Program-made: the position numbers and the translations under genes | The notes under the pieces: generated by a model | Told to the model about the DNA's origin: nothing | The model's input: the letters and a program-made list of their open reading frames with translations, nothing else | The model's database searches: none | Assembly (NCBI GenBank): GCA_025370075.1 | Contig: CP073016.1 | Coordinates: 186,001-250,000, forward strand | Direction of reading: 5' to 3' | DNA length: 64,000 bases | DNA from: Chryseotalea sp. WA131a | GTDB taxonomy: Bacteria > Bacteroidota > Bacteroidia > Cytophagales > Cyclobacteriaceae | Shown here: piece after piece, positions 8,551 through 17,370 of the stretch | How positions within the stretch are numbered: the stretch's first letter is position 1 | How the letters are laid out: the number at the start of each line of letters is the position of its first letter

Positions 8551-9057
8551 ATGAGATTGACGTTTCTTGTATTACTTGCGACATTGCTTTTTAGCACTTG
8601 CCCTCTTTCACAGCGGACGGATAAAAAGGTAAAGAGAACTGAGCAGAGAAGTTTTTTAATGCTGCAGAAAAAGAATAAGAACAAGAACGTATTTTATGAG
8701 AAAGGCGATGTTATTTCTTTTCAAGTAAAGGGACGGAGATTAAAAATTACTGGACAAATTATTGATTTCAAAGACAGTGTTATCGTATTTCAAGGCTACG
8801 AGGTTAAAGTTTCTGAAATCAAATGCCTTTACATTGACGAAAAGACAAAATGGTGGTTAAGATATAAAATTGCTCAACTATCATTTATAACTGGGACGGG
8901 TTATCTAGCGTTGGACATCATCAATACGGGAAAATTAAACCGGAACACAATGGCGATGAGCGGATCTATAATTGGCGTTGGACTTCTTGCAAAATTGTTG
9001 ATAAGCAATAAGATAAAGATCAGGGGACGGACTAAACTACGAGTATTGATTTTGTGA
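8551..9057 (+). CDS. Exported cassette protein, 168 aa (intact copy)
   Basis: Predicted exported protein: an N-terminal hydrophobic segment (MRLTFLVLLATLLFSTC) with a possible lipobox Cys17, then a very basic linker (KKNKNKN), a small beta-rich domain (GDVISFQVKGRRLKITGQIIDFKDSVIVFQG in two short strand pairs) and a second hydrophobic stretch near 110-155. I do not recognise the family. The same cassette occurs a second time at 19790-21946, where an IS1380 element interrupts it; the two appear identical in gene and attC. Confidence 0.75.
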   Translation: MRLTFLVLLATLLFSTCPLSQRTDKKVKRTEQRSFLMLQKKNKNKNVFYEKGDVISFQVKGRRLKITGQIIDFKDSVIVFQGYEVKVSEIKCLYIDEKTKWWLRYKIAQLSFITGTGYLALDIINTGKLNRNTMAMSGSIIGVGLLAKLLISNKIKIRGRTKLRVLIL

Positions 9058-9089
9058 CGAAGAATAGTTTAGGGATTGGTACTGTGCAT

Positions 9090-9209
9090 AACAAAAGCTT
9101 ATTGCAAGCGGGCGGGACAGTGCGTGATTGAAGTTTGTCGTTCTTTATTTATCTTTATCTCGTTGGACAGGGCGCAGGTTTTAATTGCCCGCCAGCAATA
9201 AGCTAAACG
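9090..9209 (+). repeat. attC site 8, class A
   Basis: Arms AGCTTATTGC and GCAATAAGCT; ATTG-N19-TATCTTTA in the centre. The cassette end GGTACTGTGCATAAC mirrors TTATGCACAATACC at 8451 with the single A.C mismatch. The site is duplicated at 21827-21946. Confidence 0.94.
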
Positions 9210-9312
9210 TTGGCAACAATTGGGTTAGCTCCGTAGACAGTGACGAGTAAACCGATAAAGTGGCCGACTGAAAACAAAATGAATTCGACCTTTCCTAAAT
9301 ATCTACTGATAG

Positions 9313-9774
9313 ATGACAAAAATATTGCTAATCGGACTTCTACTGACAATTTTTTCTTGTGTAACAAAACAAGACACGTGGAGAAATAAACCATTTGATT
9401 CCTTAGACGATGTTGAAAAAGAGATTCTGTCTTTGGACTCAGTGTATGGCGATTACATAAAGTGGGTTGGGACAAATTCTGACTCGGTGACTTGGGCGTT
9501 GTACTTTGACAAATCAAGTAAATTTGCAATAAAATCTTTTTATAGTGACAAGACTAGGTTTTTTACGAAAGTTCCTGGAAACATAAACGTTTCTGGACAA
9601 TGGACAGAATTGCCTGACAAGTTTCACTTGAGATTTTACTATTCTTATGACGGCTTCTTCGACTCTTTGATGAATGACATGATTCTTAAGACAATTGACA
9701 ATGAAACAATTGAACTCGACAAAAAAGCATCGACAATCTGGATTATGAATACAGAGTGCAAGCGGATAGAGTAA
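9313..9774 (+). CDS. Lipoprotein of unknown function, 153 aa
   Basis: SPII signal peptide MTKILLIGLLLTIFSC with Cys16 at the cleavage site. The mature domain is beta-rich: WALYFDKSSKFAIKSFY, INVSGQWTELPDKFHLRFYY. It recalls lipocalin-type lipoproteins of Bacteroidota such as the 135-residue protein at 7391, but similarity is at pattern level only. It is the single gene in the cassette 9210-9902, 104 nt from the cassette start. Asp is written almost only as GAC. Confidence 0.75.
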   Translation: MTKILLIGLLLTIFSCVTKQDTWRNKPFDSLDDVEKEILSLDSVYGDYIKWVGTNSDSVTWALYFDKSSKFAIKSFYSDKTRFFTKVPGNINVSGQWTELPDKFHLRFYYSYDGFFDSLMNDMILKTIDNETIELDKKASTIWIMNTECKRIE

Positions 9775-9899
9775 AGCGAAAATCTTGTAAATATCGTGTT
9801 GAGTTTCGTTGACCGTGGACTACTCGCGGACAATAACTTATCGACTGAGAAAAAATGAAGAGTACGTTTAACTACAACGGACGAAACCCAACTGTTGCC

Positions 9900-10020
9900 A
9901 ACACTGTGCTTATGCAATAGCGGGGTGACGTGTTGACTTTACGTTTTTGTTTTCATAATTTCGTTCTGCTTGTGGGACAGGGCGCAGTTTCAAAATCCCG
10001 CCCGATCGCAAATATTTACG
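9900..10020 (+). repeat. attC site 9, chimeric left arm
   Basis: The right half is class C (CCCGCCCGATCGCAAATATTTACG) but the left half AACACTGTGCTTATGCAATAGCGGGG is of another type, so only the inner part can pair well. The central box is degenerate. The cassette ends AACCCAACTGTTGCCAAC, matching the start at 9209. Confidence 0.82.
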
Positions 10021-10063
10021 TTGTATGCCATTTTTGGACGACCTTAAAAACAGAAAATAAAAT

Positions 10064-11191
10064 ATGAAAATAGGAATTATCGGAGGTGGAATTGGAGGTT
10101 TGGCTTTAGCAAACTGTCTTCAACATTTTAGCATACCTTATACTTTGTTTGAAAAATCTTCTCATTTTGGGGAAGTTGGAGCAGGAATTGGCATAAGTGA
10201 AAGTGCATATACTATTCTTAAAAAAATCGGCTTAGGAGATGACATAAAAGCAAAAGGATATTTTGTTGAAGATGCTATAATTGTAAATAAAGACTGTGAA
10301 ACAATTAGAAAACTACCTGTCAAAAATGGTGGCTTTTGTATCCATAGAGCCGAATTGATAAATATTTTGTCATACAAAATCGGCTCTTTAAATGTGAAAT
10401 TTGATGCAGAATTAGAAAGTTTTATAACTAAAAAAGACAGTGTTGAATTGACTTTCAAAAATGGAACATCAGAAGAATTTGACTATGTTTTTGCTTGTGA
10501 CGGCATTAATTCTATATTCAGAAAACAGTTGTTTCCCCAAGTAAAGAAACGCTACTCTGGTCAAACTATTTGGCGTGAAATAGCCACTTGCACTTTACCA
10601 GTCAATTACCATACAGCCTACCTTGAATTTTGGGGAGAAAATTTACGATTTGCAACAATTCCATTAAATAAAACGCAATACTATTGGTATGCTTGCAAGA
10701 TTTCAAAAGAAAATTTGCAAGACAATAAAGAAACTTTAAAAACTGACTTGAAAAACCTTTTTGAAAAATTCTGCAAAGAAGTGGCAGAAGTAATTGACAA
10801 CACGGAATTGATTATAAGAAATGATATGTGGGATTTAAAACCACACAAAGAGAAATGGAATAAAAACAGTGTCATTTTTTTAGGGGATGCAATACACGCA
10901 ACTACACCGAACCTTGCACAAGGCGGTTGCCAAGCGATAGAAGATGCCTTTACTCTTGCAACGCTAATTAATCGAAAAGGATTTGCTCCTGAAACATTTG
11001 AAAAGTATTACAAATTGAGAAATGAGAAAGTAAATTATATTGTCGAACAATCTTGGAATTATGGTAATATTTCTCATCAAAGCAATAAGTTGAAGGAATT
11101 TGTAGTTAAGAATGCTTTTAAATATTTGCCGAACAGAATATTTGAAAAACAATATCAGAAACTAATAGACTTAAATTATCTTAATGAGTAA
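10064..11191 (+). CDS. FAD-dependent monooxygenase (UbiH/salicylate hydroxylase-like)
   Basis: A 375-residue flavoprotein hydroxylase of class A. The N-terminal Rossmann GxGxxG is GIIGGGIGGLALA, followed by YTLFEKSSHFGEVGAGIGI. The mid-domain FACDGINSIFRKQ corresponds to the DG motif, and FLGDAIHATTPNLAQGGCQAIEDAFTLA is the GD motif that binds FAD ribityl. It would hydroxylate an aromatic or similar ring with NAD(P)H and O2; the substrate is unknown. Relatives include antibiotic-inactivating TetX-type enzymes, but I see no specific evidence for tetracycline. ATG 44 nt from the cassette start. Codon use is AT-richer (GAT/GAC mixed) than the small unknown cassettes, suggesting another donor. 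Confidence 0.9.
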   Translation: MKIGIIGGGIGGLALANCLQHFSIPYTLFEKSSHFGEVGAGIGISESAYTILKKIGLGDDIKAKGYFVEDAIIVNKDCETIRKLPVKNGGFCIHRAELINILSYKIGSLNVKFDAELESFITKKDSVELTFKNGTSEEFDYVFACDGINSIFRKQLFPQVKKRYSGQTIWREIATCTLPVNYHTAYLEFWGENLRFATIPLNKTQYYWYACKISKENLQDNKETLKTDLKNLFEKFCKEVAEVIDNTELIIRNDMWDLKPHKEKWNKNSVIFLGDAIHATTPNLAQGGCQAIEDAFTLATLINRKGFAPETFEKYYKLRNEKVNYIVEQSWNYGNISHQSNKLKEFVVKNAFKYLPNRIFEKQYQKLIDLNYLNE

Positions 11192-11201
11192 AACGGCATA
11201 C

Positions 11202-11323
11202 AACAGCAGTTTGGCAAAATGGCGGTTTTACTGCTAAATTGAGCATTCGGAATTCTAATAAACATTAATGCTAAATTGAAAGTAAGTGCATCTAATCCCG
11301 CCACTTCGCCAAGCTGCAAACCG
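11202..11323 (+). repeat. attC site 10, class H
   Basis: AACAGCAGTTTGGCAAAATGGCGG pairs with CCGCCACTTCGCCAAGCTGCAAACCG. It lacks the TATCTTTA promoter-like box. Related to the site at 32239-32360. The cassette end AAAACGGCATACAAC mirrors TTGTATGCCATTTT at 10021. Confidence 0.88.
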
Positions 11324-11433
11324 TTGTAGGCAACCCCATTTCGACATTTTTGCCTATCGAAACAAAGGGTACTGTGTAAAGGGACAATGGGGGTAAACCT
11401 GAACTTAGTTGTCTTTTAATAAAGCAACCAACA

Positions 11434-12975
11434 ATGAGCAAAATTAACTTTCTTACGGCACTTACGACAATAATATTTATCCATTTTGGAGACGTGACAA
11501 TGGCTCAGGTCTTTGGGGACAATTTAAATTTGGTCTATGGTAAACATAAAGTTGGTTTTAGAAACTATAAAAAAGACGACAATACCAGATCATACAGACG
11601 TATCTACGACTGGGACAACAAAGTTTTAGCCAGACCAATTTCTATCAGTATTTGGTATCCTACCGAAAAGACTTCAACAAAGACTATTTTGAAAGTTAAG
11701 AACTACATGACCATCTTAAAGCAAGAAGAGGAATGGGAAAGCTTGCCAGATGAGAGGATACTAAGTTGGTTCTATTACTCAGACAATGAGCATAACAGAG
11801 GACAATTAGAATTAGAAACAAAAGCAAATTTTAATACTCGACTAATCACCGGGAAATTTCCTATGGTCATCTATGCTCCAAGCTATCAAGCATCGTCCGT
11901 GGAGAACTTTGCTCTCTGTGAATTTCTGGCCAGTCATGGATACATAGTCCTTTCTTGTCCCAGCCGTGGAACAGAAAACAGGTTTCTTGATGGTGGAACA
12001 ACTAGAGATATTGAGACGCAAGCTAGCGACATAGAGTTTTTAATCGGTGAAGCTTCGACTTTAGTAAATGCTGACTTGGACAAGTTATCCGTGATCGGTT
12101 TTAGTTTTGGCGGCATTTCAAATGTGTTAGCACAAATGAAAAATGAGCGAATAAAAGCGTTAGTATGTCTAGATGGTAGTATAAAATATCAATTTGAAAA
12201 AATTTTAACATCGAGCTACGCTAATTTATCAAGGGTCAATGTCCCATTCATTTTCATGTCACAAAAGGACATACCATTGCCTGTAATGATTGCGGACAAA
12301 ATAGATACAACATTGAACAAACGATTCGACTTCTACGACTCATTGAAACACAGTCAAGCATATTACTTAAAATTTAATGACTTGACTCATTCTTATTTTA
12401 GTTCGATGGGCGTTCTTTTCCAAGACCGCGGCCCAAGGCAAGATAAAAGCGACAAGGAAATAATTTCCTCTTATGGTTGGATGACTAATTACACATTGCA
12501 TTTCCTAAATGCATTCCTAAAAAATGACAAGTTATCCAAACAATTTTTGGACAACGATCCAACCTCAAACGGAGTCCCCGGGAATTCAATTACGATTAAA
12601 TCGAAAATTCCAACAAAAAGAAGTTTGAGTTTTCAAGATTTCAATGTAGCTGCTCAGGAACAAGATTATAAAGATTTAGAAGGGTTAGTCAAAACTCTAA
12701 AGCGGAACAATACTGACTTTGAACTTCAAGAATGGAAATTAAACAATCTTGGACTTCAACTTTTATTCAAGGGAAAAGTCCAAGAGGGAGTAAATATTCT
12801 AAGTTTAAATACTATTCTCTACCCAAATTCCGCAAACGGCTTTGACAGTCTTGCAGAGGGGTATTTAGTTCAGGGTAACAACGAATTGGCTAAGAAGAAT
12901 TTTAACCTCTCGCTTAAATTAGATCCTCAAAACCAAAATGCTATTGAGAAGCTTAGGAAATTGGGACAGAAATGA
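11434..12975 (+). CDS. Exported alpha/beta hydrolase with C-terminal TPR
   Basis: 513 residues. Hydrophobic N-terminus (MSKINFLTALTTIIFIHFGDVTMAQ) compatible with a Sec signal peptide. The catalytic domain is a PAF-acetylhydrolase/dienelactone-hydrolase type alpha/beta hydrolase: FPMVIYAPSYQASS, GYIVLSCPSRG, the nucleophile elbow GFSFGG near residue 225 and an Asp in VCLDGSI. A candidate catalytic His lies in DLTHSYFSS near 330. The last 60 residues form a TPR pair (SANGFDSLAEGYLVQGN, then AKKNFNLSLKLDPQNQNA). It is the largest single-gene cassette in this stretch. Function is probably ester or lipid hydrolysis in the periplasm; the substrate is not evident. Confidence 0.85.
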   Translation: MSKINFLTALTTIIFIHFGDVTMAQVFGDNLNLVYGKHKVGFRNYKKDDNTRSYRRIYDWDNKVLARPISISIWYPTEKTSTKTILKVKNYMTILKQEEEWESLPDERILSWFYYSDNEHNRGQLELETKANFNTRLITGKFPMVIYAPSYQASSVENFALCEFLASHGYIVLSCPSRGTENRFLDGGTTRDIETQASDIEFLIGEASTLVNADLDKLSVIGFSFGGISNVLAQMKNERIKALVCLDGSIKYQFEKILTSSYANLSRVNVPFIFMSQKDIPLPVMIADKIDTTLNKRFDFYDSLKHSQAYYLKFNDLTHSYFSSMGVLFQDRGPRQDKSDKEIISSYGWMTNYTLHFLNAFLKNDKLSKQFLDNDPTSNGVPGNSITIKSKIPTKRSLSFQDFNVAAQEQDYKDLEGLVKTLKRNNTDFELQEWKLNNLGLQLLFKGKVQEGVNILSLNTILYPNSANGFDSLAEGYLVQGNNELAKKNFNLSLKLDPQNQNAIEKLRKLGQK

Positions 12976-13023
12976 CAACGATTATGGTGTTCGAAAAAAG
13001 TGCAGGTTAATGGGGCTGCCTAC

Positions 13024-13143
13024 AACAATGTATTTGCGTCAAGCGGGGTTGACGCGTAATCCAACGTTTTCGTATCTTTAATGCGTTCGGTGTCGGGGAC
13101 ACCACGCGGCTTCGGAAGCCCCGCTCGAACGCAAATACTCACG
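13024..13143 (+). repeat. attC site 11, class B
   Basis: AACAATGTATTTGCGTC pairs with GAACGCAAATACTCACG. TTG-N21-TATCTTTA is central, and CGGCTTCGGAAGCCCCGC forms an inner palindrome. The cassette end AATGGGGCTGCCTACAAC mirrors the start at 11323. Confidence 0.94.
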
Positions 13144-13216
13144 TTGGTGGCAAGCAGCTAAACGAGTTTCGTTTACTATATTAGGAGAAAGATAATGACG
13201 ACTTAAACAATAACTT

Positions 13217-14002
13217 ATGATTTCGACAAGCAAGACAGAGAAAATGCTATTAGCATTGAAGGACTACAAGAAAAGGTATTTAACCAAAAACCTAACGGAC
13301 TTGGACGAATCAGGGACGAGGATAATGATAAATACCTTTTTGACTTCGATTCTGGGTTATCAAGAATTGGAAGAAATCAAGACTGAGTACATGATTAAAG
13401 GGACTTATGCTGACTATATTGTGCAAATTGGTGGCAAACGACATTTTCTTGTTGAAGTAAAAGCGTATTCCATCGACCTTTCCGACAAACATTTAAGACA
13501 AGCAATCAACTACGGTGCAAACGAAGGTATTGACTGGGCGATATTGACTAACGGGAGACAGTTTCAAATGTACAAGGTACTTTTTGAGAAACCCATTGGA
13601 GAAAGATTAGTTTTTGAAATTGACTTTACCGCAGACGATTTTAACATTAAGAACGCGCTAGAACAGTTATCATATCTACATCGTGACGCGATAGTTAAAA
13701 ACAGTCTGGCTGACTTATGGTCAAGATATTCAGCTTTAGAACCGATCAGTATCGCTGGACTATTATTCTCACCGCAAGTAGTTTCCTTTTTGAAAAAAGA
13801 ACTGAAGGGAAAGTTTGACACAAAGTTTGAAGACGATGAAATAATCGAGTCGTTGACCGAGGTTGTTTGTGGAGCAATCCCAGCTGATAAATTGAAGATA
13901 CCAAAGTTTAAGCCGACAAAAAAGAAGACCCCAAAAGCTTCAATAGATAAAGCCGCGGACTCGTCATCAACGACAACTGATTCGCCTTCGCAAGAAAGTT
14001 AA
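13217..14002 (+). CDS. HsdR-N-like PD-(D/E)XK nuclease, stand-alone
   Basis: 261 residues resembling the N-terminal nuclease domain of type I/IIG restriction enzymes. After a helical start come GTYADYIVQIGGKRHFLVEVKAY split as the catalytic D...ExK (Asp in ADY, Glu-Val-Lys in VEVKA) near residues 60-80, then the RQAINYGANEG helix and WAILTNGRQFQMYKV typical of HsdR_N domains. Residues 130-215 are helical and of unknown role. The C-terminal 45 residues are a low-complexity Lys/Thr then Ser/Thr/Asp tail. No helicase or methyltransferase accompanies it in the cassette. It could be an orphan defence nuclease or a DNA-processing protein. Confidence 0.85.
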   Translation: MISTSKTEKMLLALKDYKKRYLTKNLTDLDESGTRIMINTFLTSILGYQELEEIKTEYMIKGTYADYIVQIGGKRHFLVEVKAYSIDLSDKHLRQAINYGANEGIDWAILTNGRQFQMYKVLFEKPIGERLVFEIDFTADDFNIKNALEQLSYLHRDAIVKNSLADLWSRYSALEPISIAGLLFSPQVVSFLKKELKGKFDTKFEDDEIIESLTEVVCGAIPADKLKIPKFKPTKKKTPKASIDKAADSSSTTTDSPSQES

Positions 14003-14021
14003 CTGTAAGCTGCCAGCCACC

Positions 14022-14141
14022 AACAATGTATTTGCGTCAAGCGGGGTTGACGCGTAATCCAACGTTTTCGTATCTTTATTGCGTTCGCTGTCGGGGACAG
14101 CACGTGGCTTCGGAAGCCCCGCTCGAACGCAAATACTCACG
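14022..14141 (+). repeat. attC site 12, class B
   Basis: Near-identical to site 11, with a TATCTTTATTGCG centre. The cassette end AGCTGCCAGCCACCAAC mirrors TTGGTGGCAAGCAGCT at 13144. Confidence 0.94.
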
Positions 14142-14165
14142 TTGTGGGTAATGCCGCCAAGACAG

Positions 14166-14753
14166 ATGAGACTTCGAATAACAATTATACTATTGACAGT
14201 TCTTGGTTGTACCGACCGACAGAACCAAGAGACAAAAAAACTGAACTTTGAAGAATACAAAGTTGTAGTTCCTGACACTTGGAAAACTTTGGACTTCAGA
14301 GCTTTCACCATTCAAGTACCACCGACATGGAAACAAGTTAAGGTAGATGGGATAGATTCGTATGTCGGACTAATTGCGCTTGACAAAGGTGACACTGCAT
14401 CGTTTGATTTCGGTTGGTATTCAAACTCGCTTGACGATGAATCAATATTCATTAACGGTAGTGACGTCAATTTAGTAGACGAGAAAGGCAATCTAAAATT
14501 TTACGGCAAAATCGACACTGTTGACATCGAAAAACTTAAAAAAGATACAAGTAGGTGGACGACTATTGACGGTAAACGAGCTAAGATTGTTCAACCAAAG
14601 CAAACTAGAATTGGAGTGACCGGTGTTTATTTCGACAGTCTCTGGACGAAAGGTTCTGGAACTGACCGTTTGCAAATAAACGGGAGAAACTTACAACCTG
14701 ATAATGAGAGACAATTACTCCAAGCATTCGGGACGTTGAAGTTTAAGGAATAA
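14166..14753 (+). CDS. Lipoprotein of unknown function, 195 aa
   Basis: The start is set at MRLRITIILLTVLGC, a clean SPII signal with Cys15; an in-frame upstream extension would translate the attC and is rejected. The mature protein contains FRAFTIQVPPTWKQVKVDGIDSYVG, a pattern seen in PsbP-like or DUF1795-like domains, then SFDFGWYSNSL, TIDGKRAKIVQPK and YFDSLW, consistent with a mixed alpha/beta PsbP/LpqN-like fold. This is suggested by pattern only. It is the single gene in the cassette 14142-14782, only 24 nt from the cassette start. Confidence 0.78.
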   Translation: MRLRITIILLTVLGCTDRQNQETKKLNFEEYKVVVPDTWKTLDFRAFTIQVPPTWKQVKVDGIDSYVGLIALDKGDTASFDFGWYSNSLDDESIFINGSDVNLVDEKGNLKFYGKIDTVDIEKLKKDTSRWTTIDGKRAKIVQPKQTRIGVTGVYFDSLWTKGSGTDRLQINGRNLQPDNERQLLQAFGTLKFKE

Positions 14754-14779
14754 GGTGAAGTGAAGGCGGCACTACCCAC

Positions 14780-14898
14780 AACAATATATTTGCGCCAGGC
14801 GGGGTTGACGTGTAGTCCAAAGTTTTGTTATCTTTATTCCGTTTCGTGCTGGGGACAGGACGCAGTTTCAAATTCCCGCCCGATCGCAAATATTCACG
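14780..14898 (+). repeat. attC site 13, class C
   Basis: AACAATATATTTGCGCCAGGCGGG pairs with CCCGCCCGATCGCAAATATTCACG. TTG-N21-TATCTTTA is central. The cassette end GGCGGCACTACCCACAAC mirrors TTGTGGGTAATGCCGCC at 14142. Confidence 0.94.
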
Positions 14899-15014
14899 TT
14901 GTAGGCCAGTTTTATGAGAGTTGAATCAACGACACGACTGACAAGTAAGTTCGACACTTCGGGACAGTTGGGACGACAACCGCGACTTTAGTCTGTACTG
15001 GACTGCTGACGTTC

Positions 15015-15425
15015 ATGATTTGTGTTTGGGCATATGACCTAGAGGACATCGGACTGTTTCAAAGACTGATGATTACATTTTTTCCTTTGTTAGTAATGCC
15101 ATTACTGTGGAGAGTTGAGATGCCAAAAATAAAAAGAATTGAAATTGATGGAGACGGACTGACACTAATAAATCCTTTTATCGGTACAAGGACAAAATTG
15201 CTTTGGGACAATTTGGATGGCTACAAAACAATGACGCATGTGACACGAGGCGGACTAGTAAACGAATTAATAATTGTATCAAACGGGACGGAGATATTTG
15301 ACATCTCATCCTACTACTACAAAAACTTCAGCGAAATAAGAAGATTAGTTACAAGAAATTTGAGTAACGTTGGACAAAAGGACTTTAAATACTGGGACTA
15401 TTTCAAAAGGAGTGTGTTCAAATAA
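15015..15425 (+). CDS. Membrane-anchored PH-like protein, 136 aa
   Basis: One or two N-terminal hydrophobic segments (MICVWAYDLE, LMITFFPLLVMPLLW) are followed by a small beta-rich domain: IKRIEIDGDGLTLINPF, TRTKLLWDNLDGYK, LIIVSNGTEIFDISSYYYKNF. The layout of a TM hairpin plus a domain in which a strand pair reads like DGxxxxN..xxxxIxWxxI resembles bacterial PH-domain proteins. Translation may begin upstream at a non-ATG codon, since the first TM helix looks cut. It is the only gene in the cassette 14899-15439. Confidence 0.68.
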   Translation: MICVWAYDLEDIGLFQRLMITFFPLLVMPLLWRVEMPKIKRIEIDGDGLTLINPFIGTRTKLLWDNLDGYKTMTHVTRGGLVNELIIVSNGTEIFDISSYYYKNFSEIRRLVTRNLSNVGQKDFKYWDYFKRSVFK

Positions 15426-15436
15426 AACCGGCCTAC

Positions 15437-15556
15437 AACAATGTATTTGCGTCAAGCGGGGTTGACGCGTAATCCAACGTTTTCGTATCTTTATTCCGTT
15501 CGGTGTCGGGGACAGGACGCGGCTTCGGAAGCCCCGCTCGAACGCAAATACTCACG
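15437..15556 (+). repeat. attC site 14, class B
   Basis: Arms GTATTTGCG and CGCAAATAC; the central TATCTTTA lies 21 nt after TTG. The cassette end AATAAAACCGGCCTACAAC mirrors TTGTAGGCCAGTTTTAT at 14899. Confidence 0.94.
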
Positions 15557-15605
15557 TTGGCTGCCATACTGTGGGACTCGACAAAACGACTAAACAATTT
15601 TGACA

Positions 15606-16127
15606 ATGGAAACTATAACTTGGAAAAATTCGGACCTGAAAGGAAACACTTTTGACTTCGAAATTGGTAATCAATTATTGGGGACACTGACTCTATTGAG
15701 CCCGTTGAGTTCTAACGCAAGCTTTGACAGTGAGAAGGAACAAATAAGATTTAGTAGAGTTGGTTTTTGGGACAACAAAGTTATCTTGAAAAGGAACAAT
15801 GAGTTCGTAGGAGAAATTGGTAATAGACTCGTGGGACAGACATTCCTAAAACTTAAAAGTGGTAAGACTTACAAGCTTTCGTCAAACTTAATCGGACGCA
15901 ACTTAAAATGGATTGACTCGCAAGGAGTTCCCGTTGTAGAGTATTCTTTTGCGACTTTAAAATCAATGAGAAAAGGTTTTATCGTGACGAGCAACGCAAT
16001 TGACGCAGACGAAAAGGATATTCTTATCAGTAGCGGACTAATCGCAGGTTGGTTTAACGCATATCGTTTGACTATTGGACTACTTTTTGTTGCTCTAATC
16101 TTGAACCTAATACCAAGACTAGTTTAA
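15606..16127 (+). CDS. Small membrane protein, triplicated cassette (copy 1)
   Basis: 174 residues from METITWKNSDLK. Two soluble beta-rich repeats resemble each other (FEIGNQLLGTLTLLSPLSS, then FVGEIGNRLVGQTFLKLKSG). A C-terminal hydrophobic segment follows (FNAYRLTIGLLFVALILNL). The fold suggests a LURP/tubby-like or PH-like domain with a tail anchor, but I do not recognise the family. The cassette is present three times (15557-16257, 18519-19219, and 49512-48812 on the other strand), and the encoded proteins are identical throughout. The neighbours differ, so copying acted on the cassette as a unit. Confidence 0.8.
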   Translation: METITWKNSDLKGNTFDFEIGNQLLGTLTLLSPLSSNASFDSEKEQIRFSRVGFWDNKVILKRNNEFVGEIGNRLVGQTFLKLKSGKTYKLSSNLIGRNLKWIDSQGVPVVEYSFATLKSMRKGFIVTSNAIDADEKDILISSGLIAGWFNAYRLTIGLLFVALILNLIPRLV

Positions 16128-16137
16128 GTACGGCAGC

Positions 16138-16257
16138 CAACAATATATTTGCGCCAGGCGGGGTTGACGTGTAGTTCAAAGTTTTGTTATCTTTATTGCG
16201 CTTCGTGCTGGGGACAAGACGCAGTTCCAAATTCCCGCCCGCTCGCAAATATTCACG
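16138..16257 (+). repeat. attC site 15, class C
   Basis: Class C with variant CCCGCCCGCTCGCAAATATTCACG on the right. It belongs to the triplicated cassette, and the same sequence recurs at 19101-19219 and on the minus strand at 48930-48812. The cassette end AGTACGGCAGCCAAC mirrors TTGGCTGCCATACT. Confidence 0.95.
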
Positions 16258-16632
16258 TTATGGCCAATTTGCGGGACGAGTGCTACTCCATAATTTCGGT
16301 GACGACAAATTAATAGACGGCTGACTTCGACCCGCTGACAAATCCATAAACATTGCGCGGACTTTGCTTCAAACGACTGACGGGAAATTAAAAATTAAAA
16401 GCCGCATTTGTTTAAACTTTTTTCCTTGTCGACATTTTTTGCTCGTTAACGACTCGACTCCGAAACATTTACAATCGGTCGACCTGTTCGCACACGACAA
16501 CTCTTAACGACATTTTCTGGCGGACGACCAAAACTCTTGCGCTGGACGACTGGCTCGCGAGACTTCTCGGTGGACATTTATTTCTTTTGCTCGGTCGACA
16601 TTAAAACCTAAGCTCGGTTGCAAACTGGCCAT
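16258..16632 (+). other. Gene-less cassette family, copy 1
   Basis: No reading frame is conserved among the three copies (here, 18029-18397, 24980-25350), which differ by scattered substitutions and indels while keeping length and ends (TTATGGCCAATTTGC start, GCAAACTGGCCATAAC end). GAC is written about two dozen times on this strand and GTC three times. Blocks such as GGCGGACGACCAAAACTCT and CTTGCGCTGGACGAC are shared by all copies. A structured or regulatory RNA, or a DNA-only role, is possible. Confidence 0.7.
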
Positions 16633-16752
16633 AACACAGGCTTGCAGAAAAGCGGGCGGAGTGTGCGTTAGGAAAGTTCAATGCGTTTCATTTATTTTAT
16701 CACGTGGGAGAAGGCGCAGGTTTTAATTGCCCGCCTTCTGCAAGCCTAACCG
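16633..16752 (+). repeat. attC site 16, class F
   Basis: AACACAGGCTTGCAGAAAAGCGGGCGG pairs with CCGCCTTCTGCAAGCCTAACCG. The central box is weak (TTTATTTTATCACG). It always follows the gene-less cassette family. The end here is CTAACCG^TT instead of CTAAACG^TT. Confidence 0.92.
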
Positions 16753-16795
16753 TTGTAGTTAACCATCCTCGGACAATTTTGAACTTCGATTAAAA

Positions 16796-17185
16796 ATGCA
16801 AATGGAACAGTGTCCAATATGTTATAGTGAACTAGAGGTTCGGGACTGTGCGCCATGTGACGACTGTGGTTGGAAGCCACAGGAAATTGAAGATCTGAAC
16901 GACAAAATACACACGTACGCGACTTACGACATCTATAAAGGACTACGGCTGACGCTTTGTGATTTTTGCCGCGTGGACTTTGGATCGTACAAATCTGAGT
17001 ACTTAGGCTTTAAAAACGGGAGACGACTAGACCTTACTGACTTTAACTTTGTAAGCCAAATCGAACATCCTCAGGTGACAATGGACAAGTTTTGCCCTGA
17101 CTGTTCTGCCAGACTTAGGTTTCTAAATTTCTTATTGCAAATCCGACTTATAAATAAAAGTGAAGACGTAAAAGCTGACTCTTAA
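16796..17185 (+). CDS. Zinc-ribbon protein, 129 aa
   Basis: Cys pairs dominate: CPIC at the N-terminus, CAPCDDCGW near residue 22 (together a four-Cys zinc site), CDFC near 57 and CPDC near 101. This gives two probable zinc ribbons separated by a Tyr-rich segment (YATYDIYKGLRL). The N-terminal CPxCxxxxxxxxCxxCxxCGW recalls CPCC-type cysteine-rich proteins common in cassettes and phage genomes. It is soluble with no membrane segment, and its function is unknown. Start MQMEQCPIC; the second Met is equally plausible. Cassette 16753-17216, about 43 nt from the start. Confidence 0.82.
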   Translation: MQMEQCPICYSELEVRDCAPCDDCGWKPQEIEDLNDKIHTYATYDIYKGLRLTLCDFCRVDFGSYKSEYLGFKNGRRLDLTDFNFVSQIEHPQVTMDKFCPDCSARLRFLNFLLQIRLINKSEDVKADS

Positions 17186-17213
17186 AAAGTGTTGCGTAGG
17201 GCTGGCTACCTAC

Positions 17214-17333
17214 AACAATATATTTGCGCCAGGCGGGGTTGACGTGTAGTTCAAAGTTTTGTTATCTTTATTCCGTTCGGTGCTGGGGACAGGACGCAGT
17301 TTCAAACTTCCCGCCCGATCGCAAATATTTACG
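17214..17333 (+). repeat. attC site 17, class C
   Basis: AACAATATATTTGCGCC pairs with GATCGCAAATATTTACG; TATCTTTA is central. The upstream end GGCTGGCTACCTACAAC pairs with TTGTAGTTAACCATCC at 16753 less perfectly than in other cassettes. Confidence 0.93.
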
Positions 17334-17370
17334 TTGGCGGTAATACCTCGACAGAGAAAACATAGGACAA

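Noticed and set aside
10064..11191. Tetracycline-inactivating TetX
   Set aside because: Only generic FAD-monooxygenase motifs are visible; nothing supports a tetracycline substrate.
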